This document shows, piece after piece, positions 8,463 to 17,364 of a stretch of DNA of 64,000 nt. The DNA is taken from NCBI RefSeq assembly GCF_004331435.1, contig NZ_SJKA01000011.1:214226-278225 (forward strand), written 5' to 3'. Under the pieces are notes generated by a model that was not told the DNA's origin, did not search any database, and was given only the letters and a program-made list of their open reading frames with translations. Position numbers and translations under genes: made by a program. The DNA is from Kribbella sindirgiensis (lineage in GTDB: Bacteria; Actinomycetota; Actinomycetes; Propionibacteriales; Kribbellaceae). Positions within the stretch are counted from its first letter, which is position 1. The number at the start of each line of letters is the position of its first letter.

Positions 8463-9676
8463 CCGACGGCGGCTTTTGAAGCACGGGCGACCAGCAGGTG
8501 CAGACCGACGGTGATCGTGAGGACGACGGCCGAGACGCCGAGCAGGCCGTTCGGTGAGGAGCCCGCGGTCAGGGCGACACCGCCCAGGCCGCTGCCGAGA
8601 GCCGAGCCGAGCGAGATCGCGCTGCCGTTCAGCGCCATCACGATCGCGGCCGACTCGGGTGCCATCGACGCCAGCCGCGCCTGCTGTGGAACGGCGCCGC
8701 CGCCGTTGCCGACGCCGGCCGAGAAGAACCAGACCAGACCCCACACCGCCGCCACCACAGCCGGGGCGAACATCAGCGCGATCATGCCGAGGACGGCGTT
8801 CAGCAGCAGCCCGACCAGCACAACGGTCAGCACCTTGAGTGCGGTGAACTTGTCGACCAGGCGTCCTGTCACCGCATTGCCGGCCATGCTCGAGACGCCG
8901 TACCCGAACATGATCAGGATCATGGCCCACTCGGCGTGGAAGTGCGGTCCGAGGATCAGGGTCGCGTACGTGAAGCAGGCATAGCTGCTGCACAGGATTC
9001 CCGTGGTCACGAGCAGCCCGGCGACCAGCCGCGGCCGGCCGAGCGGGCGGAGGCGTTCGACGAGGGTGCCGCCGGGTAGATGCAACTGCGGAAGCCGGAG
9101 CAGGATGCCGATCAGGGCGATCGTGCCGACCACCGCGACCAGGATCATCGGGAATCGCCACGAGGACTGCCCGAGCAGCAGGCCGACGGGTACGCCGAGC
9201 GCGGTCGCGGTCATCCAGCCGCCGAGCACGAACGACAACGCCTTGCCGTGGTGCTCGGACGGGGTCAGGGCGAGTACGTACCCGGTGACGGCGGCGTTCA
9301 GCAGACTGCCGCCGAGCGCCGCGAGCACCCGGCCGCTGAGCGCGACCGGGTAGTTGGTCGCGACCGCGACGACCACGTTGCCGAGGACGAACACACCCAG
9401 TGACAGCACGATCGTCGTACGGCGTTCCCACCGTGACGTCAACGTGCCGAGCACGGGACCGGCGAGCGCGGCGGTGAACGCGAACACGGACATCAGCTGA
9501 CCGGCGGCCGCCGGGGTGACCTTCAGGTCGCCGGCGATCTGCGGCAGCAGCCCGGCCAGCACGTAGCCGTCGATGCCCATCGAGAACGTCGCGACCGCAA
9601 GCCAGATGAACGGGCGGTACGAGAAGCTCGAGGAGCCCCGCCCCTCCGCCGCGTCGGCGGGTCGCGTTTCCGTCAC
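8459..9676 (-). CDS. MFS transporter, DHA1 family (tandem copy 1)
   Basis: 405 residues with 12 predicted helices. It starts GTG (MTETRPADAAEGRG...) and overlaps the next gene by four bases. Conserved stretches shared with the following paralogue include SMGIDGYVLAGLLP, TSRWERRTTI and PESAAIVMALNGSAISLGSALGS. As first gene of a three-gene operon (two exporters and a 2-hydroxyacid dehydrogenase) it is preceded by a candidate operator with TCACTT/AAGTGA arms at 9724-9742. Two near-identical exporters side by side could form a heteromeric or substrate-split pair, but MFS proteins normally act singly. Confidence 0.9.
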   Translation of the reverse strand: MTETRPADAAEGRGSSSFSYRPFIWLAVATFSMGIDGYVLAGLLPQIAGDLKVTPAAAGQLMSVFAFTAALAGPVLGTLTSRWERRTTIVLSLGVFVLGNVVVAVATNYPVALSGRVLAALGGSLLNAAVTGYVLALTPSEHHGKALSFVLGGWMTATALGVPVGLLLGQSSWRFPMILVAVVGTIALIGILLRLPQLHLPGGTLVERLRPLGRPRLVAGLLVTTGILCSSYACFTYATLILGPHFHAEWAMILIMFGYGVSSMAGNAVTGRLVDKFTALKVLTVVLVGLLLNAVLGMIALMFAPAVVAAVWGLVWFFSAGVGNGGGAVPQQARLASMAPESAAIVMALNGSAISLGSALGSGLGGVALTAGSSPNGLLGVSAVVLTITVGLHLLVARASKAAVG

Positions 9677-9723
9677 ACGACTATCTCACCGCCTGCAGAG
9701 GCCTCACGGCAAGGGCAAATTGA

Positions 9724-9742
9724 TCACTTGTGCCAGAAGTGA
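9724..9742. promoter_or_regulatory. candidate operator upstream of the tandem MFS genes
   Basis: An inverted repeat TCACTT-N7-AAGTGA lies about 50 bases upstream of the first MFS start, in the short gap after the MimR-like gene. No regulator gene is adjacent in this operon, so the cognate protein is unknown. Symmetry is exact over six bases per arm. Confidence 0.4.
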
Positions 9743-9769
9743 CGATTTCAGGTGCAACTCCGATCACAT

Positions 9770-11566
9770 TTACGGAGACTGAATTCCATAGTCGTGGATC
9801 TTCCGGTAGATGGTCGCGCGTGACATGCCGAGCGACTTGGCGGCGCGGCCCTTGTGCCCGCCGTTGGCGAGCAGGCTGTGGACGATGGCGTCGCGCTCGA
9901 GCGCTTCCAGCTGGCTGAGGCTGCGGCGGCTGACGGCCCGGGTGCGGGCCGGCAGGTCCGCGGGCGTGATGACACCGGCCCGGCGACGCCGTACGACGAC
10001 CTGCTTGAGGACCTGGCACAACTCGGCCGTGTTTCCGGGCCACGACGAGCGCAGCAGCTGCTGCATGGTGTCCGGTGCACACGTCAGGTCACCGTGGCTC
10101 AGCTGGTTGAGGAAGTGCGGAACCAGGTCGCGGACGTCCTCGATGTGGTGCCGCAGCGGCGGCACGTCCACGGTCAGCGGGAACAGGGTCAGCAGTTCGC
10201 CGAGGTCCGGGGTGTCGCCGTTCTCGCAAGTGAGCGTGAGGGCGATCCAGGGCGGTGTGGACGGCCGGCGCTCGAGTACGCCGTACAGCGCCTCGGCGAG
10301 GCTGTCGAGACCGTCGGCGTCGAGGCATTCGGCGTGCCGGATCACCAGGGCCTGCACGGAGTCGTCGGCCAGCTCCGCATCGAGTTCGGCGGCGAAACCG
10401 TCACCCGTCCGGGCAGCGTCGACGATGTGGAACGCGCCGCCCGGACTGTTCTGGTGGTGCGCGGCACGCGCCAGCGCGACCTTGCCGACGCCGCGTTCGC
10501 CGCTGAGCACGACCCACTGGCGGGCCCGGCAGGCGTTGTCGACCTCGCGGCTGCTGCCGAGCCACCCTGCGCTCCGGCCGACCAGTCCTGGCAGCACCGG
10601 CCGCGGCGGCGGGCGATGACCGGACGCCTGCGATCGGAGGTCCACACCGGCGGAATGTGGGCTGATCTGGAGGATCCCGGACCCGGATCGGCCACCGATC
10701 GGGCGGCCGGTGATCCGGACCCACGCCCCGGTCGGCAACTCGGCCAGGATCGTCTCGGTACCGCCGTGGCTGAGGATCTCCGCCGCGTGCCCGAGGACTG
10801 CGCGCTGGTCGCCGGCGTCGAGCGACTGCCGCGCCTTGGCGTTCATCAGCAGCAGGTCGTCGTCGATCGCGATGACCATGTCACCCAGCCGGCGGGACGT
10901 CTGCAGGTACGCCTCCAGCAAGGACAGCTCCCGCGTCGAGCTGTCGCGGAGCAGCGCCGCGCGGATGCTCTCGGCCGTGCTCTTGGCAAGCGCCATCAGC
11001 AGCGACCCGGCGTCCTTGCGCCAGCAGGTCAGGTCGATCGCACCGATCGTCTTGCCGTTCAACGGGTGCTTGATCGGTACGCCGGCGCACGCGAGGTCCT
11101 CCAGGTCCTCCGCGTAGTGCTCGTGACCGAAGACGTGCATCGGTCCGCCGACGTCCAGCGCGGTCCCGATCCCGTTCGTCCCGGCGAACTCCTCGGCGTA
11201 GCTGAAGCCCGGGGCCAGGTAGACCTTGTCGAGGTGCCGGGCCAGTTCGGTGTCCGCGGTCAGGCGCTGCAGCACCAGGCCGGAGCGGTCCGTGAGGATG
11301 ACGCTGATCGGCTGGCCGTCGAGGTTCTCGTGGAGTCTGCGCAGTACCGGACCCGCGCTGCGGGTGAGCGGGAGGTCTTTGTCGGGGTCCGCGACGTACG
11401 GCAAGGTGATCTTGTCCGCGGGCAGGTTCCAGTGCCGCGACCGGACCCAGGAAGCGAGGATCGGCGGCCGGACGTCCTGCGGCGCGACCGGATCCAGGGT
11501 GAGAAAGTTCAGCCGGGCCGTCGCGGCCCGCCGGTTGTCCTCCATCGAGGGTGCGATCTCGTCCAC
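9770..11566 (-). CDS. mimR: GAF/AAA/Fis-type transcriptional activator of the propane monooxygenase operon (MimR/AcoR-like)
   Basis: 598 residues. An N-terminal GAF-type sensory region (about 60-260) includes LTDRSGLVLQRL and GTALDVGGPMHVFGHEHY. A degenerate AAA+ domain (about 340-530) has Walker A GERGVGK, and a C-terminal Fis helix-turn-helix ends GRAAKSLGMSRATIYRKIHDYG. The GAFTGA loop that contacts sigma-54 is absent, so it should act sigma-54-independently like other actinobacterial AcoR-type proteins. The start is the GTG at 11566 because AGGAGG lies five bases upstream; a longer frame begins at 11671. It is divergent from prmABCD, and MimR is the known activator of the homologous mimABCD operon. 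Two TCTCA/TGAGA palindromes lie between. Confidence 0.88.
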   Translation of the reverse strand: MDEIAPSMEDNRRAATARLNFLTLDPVAPQDVRPPILASWVRSRHWNLPADKITLPYVADPDKDLPLTRSAGPVLRRLHENLDGQPISVILTDRSGLVLQRLTADTELARHLDKVYLAPGFSYAEEFAGTNGIGTALDVGGPMHVFGHEHYAEDLEDLACAGVPIKHPLNGKTIGAIDLTCWRKDAGSLLMALAKSTAESIRAALLRDSSTRELSLLEAYLQTSRRLGDMVIAIDDDLLLMNAKARQSLDAGDQRAVLGHAAEILSHGGTETILAELPTGAWVRITGRPIGGRSGSGILQISPHSAGVDLRSQASGHRPPPRPVLPGLVGRSAGWLGSSREVDNACRARQWVVLSGERGVGKVALARAAHHQNSPGGAFHIVDAARTGDGFAAELDAELADDSVQALVIRHAECLDADGLDSLAEALYGVLERRPSTPPWIALTLTCENGDTPDLGELLTLFPLTVDVPPLRHHIEDVRDLVPHFLNQLSHGDLTCAPDTMQQLLRSSWPGNTAELCQVLKQVVVRRRRAGVITPADLPARTRAVSRRSLSQLEALERDAIVHSLLANGGHKGRAAKSLGMSRATIYRKIHDYGIQSP

Positions 11567-11653
11567 CGGGGCCTCCTGACGCCAGGTGGAAACATCACGG
11601 ATCCGTGGCCCCACCCGGTCCTCTTCGAGAGTAATGCACCCAGCCGCAACTGC

Positions 11654-11670
11654 TGTCTCAGAATGAGACA
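11654..11670. promoter_or_regulatory. palindromic operator, probable MimR-like site 1
   Basis: A perfect inverted repeat TGTCTCA-N3-TGAGACA, 88 bases upstream of the regulator GTG and 43 upstream of the small divergent ORF. The inner part recurs before prmA (11952-11964). Shape and position suit the activator's upstream binding site and autoregulation. Confidence 0.65.
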
Positions 11671-11712
11671 ACCGGCCGCGCGCCCAGGGTCTGCGCGGAG
11701 AACCTGGAGAAC

Positions 11713-11946
11713 ATGGAGAACGAGGAGTCGTACAACCCGTGGACCGTGGTCCACCTGGTCTTCGAGCACCTCGCGGACGCCGGCCTGCATCCGGTCCTCG
11801 GCGCGACCGGGCACCCCGGCGAGCCGGCCGCCGAACTGTTGCGCTGCTTCGGTATCCGGCCGGATCCGCAGGGCGACCAGCGGATCGCCCAACAGACCGC
11901 GGAACAGCTGGCGGAGCTCCGGGCCAGGATGCTCGGGGCGCCGTAA
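11713..11946 (+). CDS. small conserved-looking protein at the head of the prm locus
   Basis: 77 residues, MENEESYNPWTVVHLVFEHL onward, with a good GGAG ribosome site five bases before the ATG. The composition is acidic and helical with no membrane segment, metal motif or signal peptide. I do not recognise a family. It lies between the two palindromic sites and 84 bases before prmA, so it is probably the first gene of the monooxygenase transcript. It might be a small regulator or assembly factor, but nothing in the sequence proves that. Confidence 0.65.
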   Translation: MENEESYNPWTVVHLVFEHLADAGLHPVLGATGHPGEPAAELLRCFGIRPDPQGDQRIAQQTAEQLAELRARMLGAP

Positions 11947-11951
11947 GCCCT

Positions 11952-11964
11952 TCTCAATTTGAGA
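11952..11964. promoter_or_regulatory. palindromic operator, probable MimR-like site 2
   Basis: TCTCA-N3-TGAGA, 67 bases upstream of the prmA ATG and directly after the small ORF. It matches the inner arms of the 11654-11670 palindrome exactly, with the same three-base spacer. It could serve a promoter located immediately before prmA. Confidence 0.55.
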
Positions 11965-12030
11965 CCTTCAGCACACTCCCTCCCGCGTGTACTGCAAAGG
12001 ACAGCCGGTCACATGAGCGGGAGGAGTGCC

Positions 12031-13683
12031 ATGAGTCGCCAGAGTGTGGCGAAGGCCCACCAGAAGATCCAGGAGTTGTCCTGGGAACCGGCGTACCACG
12101 AGCCGGTCTCCCAGTACGGCACCGACTACACGTTCCGCAAGGCGCAGAAGAAGGACCCGCTGAAGCAGGTCCTGCGGTCGTACTTCCCGATGCAGGAGGA
12201 GAAGGACCACCGGGTGTACGGCGCCTCCGACGGGGCGATCCGCGGCAACATGTTCCGCCAGGTGCAGGAGCGCTGGCTGGAGTGGCAGAAGTTGTTCCTG
12301 AGCATCATCCCGCTGCCGGAGATCTCCGCCGCGCGGGCGATGCCGCTGCTGTTCCGGACCGTCCCGAACCCCGAACTGCACAACGGGCAGGCCATCCAGA
12401 TGATCGACGAGGTCAGGCACTCGACGATCCAGCAGAACCTCAAGCGCCTGTACATGAACAACTACATCGACCCGGCGGGCTTCAACTCGAGCCTGCGGAA
12501 CTTCCAGAGCGACTACTGCGGCACCATCGGCCGCCAGTTCGCCGAGGGGTTCATCACCGGTGACGCGATCACGGCGGCCAGTATCTACCTGACCATCGTG
12601 GCGGAGACCGCGTTCACCAACACCCTGTTCGTCGCGATGCCGGCCGAGGCCGCGGCCAACGGCGACTACCTGCTGCCGACGGTCTTCCACTCGGTGCAGT
12701 CCGACGAGTCCCGGCACATCAGCAACGGCTACGCCACCTTGCTGATGGCGCTCGCCGACGAGGACAACCACCAGCTGCTGGCCCGCGACCTGCGGTACGC
12801 GTGGTGGAACAACCACCGCGTCGTCGACGCGGCCATCGGCACGTTCATCGAGTACGGCACCAAGGACCGCCGCAAGGACCGCGAGTCGTACGCCGAGATG
12901 TGGCGGCGCTGGATCTACGACGACTACTACCGCAGCTACCTGGTACCGCTGGAGAAGTACGGGCTGGAGATCCCGCACGACCTGATCGAGGAGTCCTGGA
13001 ACCAGATCTGGAACAAGGGCTACGTGCACGAGGTCGCGCAGTTCTTCGCCACCGGCTGGCTCGCCAACTACTGGCGGATCGACCCGATGACGGACAAGGA
13101 CTTCGAGTGGTTCGAGTACAAGTACCCGGGCTGGTACGACAAGTACGGCGCCTGGTGGGAGAACTACAACCGGCTCTCCCGGCCGAACGGGCACAAGCCG
13201 ATCGTCTTCGAGGACGTGGACTACGAGTACCCGCACCGCTGCTGGACGTGCATGGTGCCGTGCCTGGTCCGTGAGGACATGGTCATGGCCAAGGTCGACG
13301 GCCAGTGGCGCACGTACTGCCACGAGATGTGCAAGTGGACCGACGAGACCGCGTTCCGGCCGACGTACCAAGGCCGGCAGACGCCGAACATGGGCAAGCT
13401 GATCGGTCACCGCGAGTGGGAGACGCTGTACCACGGCTGGAACTGGGCCGACGTGGTGTCGGACATGGGCTTCGTCCGCGACGACGGCAAGACCATGGTC
13501 GCGCAACCGCATCTCGACCTGAACCCGGACAAGATGTGGACGCTGGACCACCTGCGCAAGTGCCCGCCGCTGGCGAGCCCGAACGTGCTGCTCAACGAGA
13601 TGTCCGATGACGAGCGCACCGCGTTCGCCGCCCGCTACGTCAAGGGAGGCCCTGCCGGCCGCCCCGCACCTGCTGACGCCTAG
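12031..13683 (+). CDS. prmA: propane monooxygenase hydroxylase large (alpha) subunit
   Basis: 550 residues. It carries the catalytic di-iron centre of a soluble di-iron monooxygenase: both ExxH pairs are present in IDEVRH (Glu about 127, His about 130) and SDESRH (Glu about 226, His about 229). Long stretches are nearly identical to MimA/PrmA as remembered (SYFPMQEEKDHRVYG, FIEYGTKDRRKDRESYAEMW). A C-terminal YHS-like segment CWTCMVP...CHEMC could bind metal. The start chosen is ATG 12031 (MSRQSVAKAH...), with GGGAGGAG just upstream; a longer in-frame start at 11959 lacks one. The enzyme hydroxylates propane mainly at C2, and relatives also take acetone, phenol or ethers. Confidence 0.95.
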   Translation: MSRQSVAKAHQKIQELSWEPAYHEPVSQYGTDYTFRKAQKKDPLKQVLRSYFPMQEEKDHRVYGASDGAIRGNMFRQVQERWLEWQKLFLSIIPLPEISAARAMPLLFRTVPNPELHNGQAIQMIDEVRHSTIQQNLKRLYMNNYIDPAGFNSSLRNFQSDYCGTIGRQFAEGFITGDAITAASIYLTIVAETAFTNTLFVAMPAEAAANGDYLLPTVFHSVQSDESRHISNGYATLLMALADEDNHQLLARDLRYAWWNNHRVVDAAIGTFIEYGTKDRRKDRESYAEMWRRWIYDDYYRSYLVPLEKYGLEIPHDLIEESWNQIWNKGYVHEVAQFFATGWLANYWRIDPMTDKDFEWFEYKYPGWYDKYGAWWENYNRLSRPNGHKPIVFEDVDYEYPHRCWTCMVPCLVREDMVMAKVDGQWRTYCHEMCKWTDETAFRPTYQGRQTPNMGKLIGHREWETLYHGWNWADVVSDMGFVRDDGKTMVAQPHLDLNPDKMWTLDHLRKCPPLASPNVLLNEMSDDERTAFAARYVKGGPAGRPAPADA

Positions 13684-13688
13684 ATCTC

Positions 13689-14750
13689 ATGGGCGGCAAG
13701 CACATCGTGCGGTTCGAGCCCGTCGGCATCGAGATCGAGGTCGACGAGGACCAGACGATCCTGCGTGCCGCGGCCGAGCAGGGCGTGATGCTCATGCACG
13801 GCTGCAAGGAGGGGCAGTGCGCGTCCTGCAAGTCGTTCGTCCTCGACGGTGAGGACATCGACCTGGACCGCTACTCCACCTTCGCGCTGCCGGAGTACGA
13901 GCTGGACGAGGGCTACACCCTGCTCTGCCGGGCGCACGCGTTCGAGGACCTCACGATCGAGCTGCTCAACTACGACGAGGAGATGATCCGTTCCGGGTTG
14001 CCGATCCAGGAACGCACCGCCGAGGTCGTGGCCATCACCCCGGTGACCCACGACCTGCGGCACCTGGTGCTGAAGCTGTCCGGCCCCGGCGAGCTGAAGT
14101 TCTTTCCCGGGCAGTACGTCGACCTGCGGGTGCCGGGCTGGGATGCCAGCCGCTCGTTCTCGATGGCCAACACGTCGAGCCGGGACAGCGGGCAACTGGA
14201 GTTCGTCATCAAGGTCTACCCGGGCGGCCTGTTCTCGGAGTTTCTCGACACCGAGCTGCAGGTCGGCCACCAACTGGAGCTGAGCGGGCCCTTCGGGGTG
14301 TTCACCCTCCGGGACAACCCGGGCGCCCGGCTGGTCTTCGTCGGTGGCGGCGCCGGACTGGCGCCGATCGTGTCGTTGCTGCGGTCGATGGCCGACCGCA
14401 GCATCGACCGGCCGGCGACCTTCTACTACGGCGCCCGCACCCGCGGCGACCTGTGCTTCACCGACGAACTGCGCGAGCTGGAGGAACGGCTGCCGCAGTT
14501 CCGGTTCGTACCAGCCCTGTCCGAGGACGAGTGGGACGGCGAGAGCGGACTGATCACCGATGTGGTCCGCCGGCTGGAGCCGGATCTGACCGGAGCCGAC
14601 GCCTATGTGTGCGGTCCGCCGCCGATGGTCGAGGCGGCGATCCCGCTGCTCGAACGGCTCGGTGTCGCGACCAAGCACATCTACTACGACAAGTTCACCA
14701 CGACCGGCGACGCCGGTGACTCGAAGGTGCTGGAGGCAGGAAACCTATGA
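13689..14750 (+). CDS. prmB: propane monooxygenase reductase
   Basis: 353 residues: an N-terminal plant-type [2Fe-2S] domain with ligands in HGCKEGQCASCKS and LLCRAHA (about residues 35-80), an FAD-binding beta barrel (RSFSMANTS, about 150), and an NAD-binding lobe (VFVGGGAGLAPIVSLLR, VCGPPPMVEAAIPLLE). It passes electrons from NADH to the di-iron hydroxylase. The gene begins five bases after the prmA stop without an obvious Shine-Dalgarno, suggesting translational coupling, and overlaps prmC by four bases. Confidence 0.95.
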   Translation: MGGKHIVRFEPVGIEIEVDEDQTILRAAAEQGVMLMHGCKEGQCASCKSFVLDGEDIDLDRYSTFALPEYELDEGYTLLCRAHAFEDLTIELLNYDEEMIRSGLPIQERTAEVVAITPVTHDLRHLVLKLSGPGELKFFPGQYVDLRVPGWDASRSFSMANTSSRDSGQLEFVIKVYPGGLFSEFLDTELQVGHQLELSGPFGVFTLRDNPGARLVFVGGGAGLAPIVSLLRSMADRSIDRPATFYYGARTRGDLCFTDELRELEERLPQFRFVPALSEDEWDGESGLITDVVRRLEPDLTGADAYVCGPPPMVEAAIPLLERLGVATKHIYYDKFTTTGDAGDSKVLEAGNL

Positions 14751-15934
14751 CCACCACACAGGACTCACCTAAGTTCGAACGCAGTGTTCCCAAGCCGGTC
14801 TTCACCGACGCCGAGGCCGGCGCCAAGGAGTTCCCGGACTCGACGCTCCGGCACTACAACTACTACAAGCCGCAGAAGCGCAAGCAGAGCCACTACGAGG
14901 ACGTGACTGTCGACGTACAGCCCGATCCGCGGCACTACCTGAGCCAGGGCTGGCTCTACGGGTTCGCCGACGGCCGCGGCGGATATCCGCTGGACTGGAC
15001 CGCGCTGAAGGCCTGGGGCTCCGACAAACCGTCACCGCAGCGCGGGCCCGGGACCGGAGGGATGATGGTCAAGGACTGGCCGGCCACCGGCTGGCACGAG
15101 TTCCGCGACCCGAACGAGGAATGGGAACTCACCCTCTACCGCTACAACTCCAACGTCGTCCGCCAGGTCACCCAGAACGTCGAGGCGGCCAAGCAGTCGA
15201 AGGCCTTCGAACAGTGGAACCCGAACTGGGTGCGCTTCGTCGAGCACCACGTCGGCGCCTGGATGCACGTCGACCACGGCCTCGGCCTGTACCTGTTCGC
15301 GAACGCCAACCGGCGCGCGCCGACGAACATGCACAACAACGCGATCTCGGTGAACAGCATGCACCGGATCCGCGCCGCGCAGGACCTCGCGCTCTACAAC
15401 CTCACGCTCTCGGAGGAGATCGAGGGGTTCGACGGCGGCGCGCACCTGCAGACCTGGAACGACGACCCGGCCTGGCAGGGCGTCCGTGACGTCGCCGAGC
15501 AGCTGACGGCGATCGACGACTGGTGCGAGGCGATCTTCGCCGCGAACGTCGTCTTCGAACCGCTCGTCGGCGAACTGTTCCGCAGCCAGCTGGTCCAGCA
15601 GGCGTCCCCGCGCAACGGTGACTTCGTGACCCCGACGGTGATCGGCGCGGCCGAGTACGACTTCGCCGAACGCGACCTGCGCTACACCACGGCGATGTTC
15701 GAGCTGCTCACGAACGACAAGGAGTTCGCGGACCACAACAAGGCGATCCTGACGGACTGGTTGGGGTCCTGGACGGAGAAGGCGCTGGGCGCGGCCCGGA
15801 AGCTGCAGCCGCTCTGGTCGCAGCCGGACGCCAAACCACCACGGTTCGAGGACGGTCTCGACCGCGTGAAGAACCGGTTCAGCGGCATCCTCGGCCAGCT
15901 GGGCCTCGAGGCACCGAAGGAGTTGGCACAGTGA
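14747..15934 (+). CDS. prmC: propane monooxygenase hydroxylase small (beta) subunit
   Basis: 395 residues, the ferritin-like beta subunit of the hydroxylase, which lacks the metal ligands of the alpha subunit. Recognisable stretches are GWLYGFADGRGGYPLDWTAL near residue 67 and NMHNNAISVNSMHRIRAAQD near 195. The ATG lies in an ATGA overlap with prmB and has GGAGG upstream, and the gene itself overlaps prmD (GTGA). It packs with PrmA to form the hydroxylase core. Confidence 0.94.
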   Translation: MTTTQDSPKFERSVPKPVFTDAEAGAKEFPDSTLRHYNYYKPQKRKQSHYEDVTVDVQPDPRHYLSQGWLYGFADGRGGYPLDWTALKAWGSDKPSPQRGPGTGGMMVKDWPATGWHEFRDPNEEWELTLYRYNSNVVRQVTQNVEAAKQSKAFEQWNPNWVRFVEHHVGAWMHVDHGLGLYLFANANRRAPTNMHNNAISVNSMHRIRAAQDLALYNLTLSEEIEGFDGGAHLQTWNDDPAWQGVRDVAEQLTAIDDWCEAIFAANVVFEPLVGELFRSQLVQQASPRNGDFVTPTVIGAAEYDFAERDLRYTTAMFELLTNDKEFADHNKAILTDWLGSWTEKALGAARKLQPLWSQPDAKPPRFEDGLDRVKNRFSGILGQLGLEAPKELAQ

Positions 15935-16305
15935 CCACGCTCAGGGCAGTCGTCGAGAGCCCGTTCAAGTCGGACAGCACCGCGTCCAACAAGTGCGGTG
16001 TGACGCTGATGAACAACCAGGTCGGCGCGGTCGTCGCCGAGGTGATGACGGGGGTGCCGAACGTCACCGTCACGCACCTGCCGTCGATGATCCGGGTCGA
16101 CGCGATCGGCCGGATGGACTTCGTGTACGACGACATCTCCGAGGCGCTCGGCGAGGAGCCGGGGTACTTCGACCAGGCCGAGTTCGAGGAGAACATGTCC
16201 ACCCACTACGGGCGGATGGTGCACCTGGACGACCGGACCATCATGTTCGCCAACCCCGAGGACGCCGCCGAGTACATCGGCTTCGACCTGACCGCATCCA
16301 GCTGA
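15931..16305 (+). CDS. prmD: propane monooxygenase coupling/effector protein
   Basis: 124 residues, GTG start in a GTGA overlap with prmC. It is the MmoB/DmpM-type effector, with the conserved core NKCGVTLMNNQVGAVVAEVM and IRVDAIGRMDFVYDDISEAL. It binds the hydroxylase to gate substrate and oxygen access and has no cofactor. Length is normal for the propane monooxygenase group. The next gene starts 15 bases downstream. Confidence 0.93.
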   Translation: MTTLRAVVESPFKSDSTASNKCGVTLMNNQVGAVVAEVMTGVPNVTVTHLPSMIRVDAIGRMDFVYDDISEALGEEPGYFDQAEFEENMSTHYGRMVHLDDRTIMFANPEDAAEYIGFDLTASS

Positions 16306-16320
16306 CAAGGGGGTCTTTTC

Positions 16321-17364
16321 GTGTACGAGAAGAACGGTGAGAAGTACTTCGTGGTCGACAGCCACATGCACTTCTGGGACGCGTCGCCCGGCAACTGGGT
16401 GGCCGGCGCGGAGCAGTACGCCAAGGGCTGGATCGAGTGTTTCCACGCCTACCAGAGCCTGGCGCCGAAGGAGACCCACTGGACGATCGAGAAGTTCATG
16501 AAGTACTCCGAGGACGACCTGATGAAGGACGTCTTCGAGGACGGCTACGTGGACGTCGCGGTGTTCCAGCCGACGTACCTGAAGGAGTGGTACAAGGAAG
16601 GTTTCAACACCACCGAGAGGAACGCGGCCCTGGGTGAGAAGCACTCGGGCATGTTCGTCCACAACACCCGGTTCGACCCGCGGGACAGCGACGCCGGCTT
16701 GGAAGAGCTGAAGCGCAACGTCGACCGGTACGGCTCGCGCGGCGTGAAGCTCTACACCGCCGAGTGGAACAACGGATCGCGGGGCTACAAGCTCAGCGAC
16801 CAGGCGTCGTACCGCTACCTGGAGAAGGCGCAGGAGCTGGGGATCAAGAACATCCACGTCCACAAGGGCCCCACGATCTGGCCGTTGGACAAGGATGCGT
16901 TCGACGTCTCCGACATCGACCACGCCGCGACCGACTTCCCCGAGCTCAACTTCATCGTCGAGCACGTCGGGCTGCCGCGGATCGAGGACTTCTGCTTCAT
17001 GGCGACCCAGGAGCCCAATGTGTACGCCGGTCTGTCGGTGGTGATCGGCGGTCTGATGCACGCCCGCCCGCAGTTCTTCGCCAAGGTGATGGGCGAGCTG
17101 CTGTTCTGGGTCGGCGAGGACAAGATGACGTTCGGCAGCGACTACGGCATCTGGGAGCCGAAGTGGCAGATCGAGGGTTTCGTGGACTGGGAGATGCCCG
17201 ACCAGCCGGAGTTCGCGGACTACCCGCGGCTCGGGGTGGACGGGAAGAAGAAGATCCTCGGGCTGAACGCCGCCAAGCTGTACGACCTCAAGGTGCCGGA
17301 CGAACTGCAACTGAAGGACGAGACACCGGCCGCACAGGACGACTCCAAGCTGGTCGCATCCTGA
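16321..17364 (+). CDS. amidohydrolase-family protein of the propane monooxygenase operon
   Basis: 347 residues, GTG start preceded by AAGGGGG. It belongs to the amidohydrolase_2 (TIM-barrel) family: metal-binding DSHMHFWD at residues 15-22, a second histidine in KNIHVHKGP (about 180), HVG near 217, and a late TFGSDYGIWEP with the catalytic aspartate. Homologues sit at this position in many mim/prm operons and have been linked to assembly or to acetone and alcohol handling, but no reaction is established. It overlaps the next gene in TGATG. Confidence 0.85.
   Translation: MYEKNGEKYFVVDSHMHFWDASPGNWVAGAEQYAKGWIECFHAYQSLAPKETHWTIEKFMKYSEDDLMKDVFEDGYVDVAVFQPTYLKEWYKEGFNTTERNAALGEKHSGMFVHNTRFDPRDSDAGLEELKRNVDRYGSRGVKLYTAEWNNGSRGYKLSDQASYRYLEKAQELGIKNIHVHKGPTIWPLDKDAFDVSDIDHAATDFPELNFIVEHVGLPRIEDFCFMATQEPNVYAGLSVVIGGLMHARPQFFAKVMGELLFWVGEDKMTFGSDYGIWEPKWQIEGFVDWEMPDQPEFADYPRLGVDGKKKILGLNAAKLYDLKVPDELQLKDETPAAQDDSKLVAS

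Noticed and set aside
6177..8984. A 935-codon open frame on the plus strand
   Set aside because: It runs opposite two well-supported genes (dehydrogenase and MFS), is rich in Arg, Gly, Asp and Gln, and matches no family. It is a by-product of high GC.
11567..12030. Sigma-54 (-24/-12) promoter for prmA
   Set aside because: No GG-N10-GC pair with TTGC found, and the regulator lacks GAFTGA.
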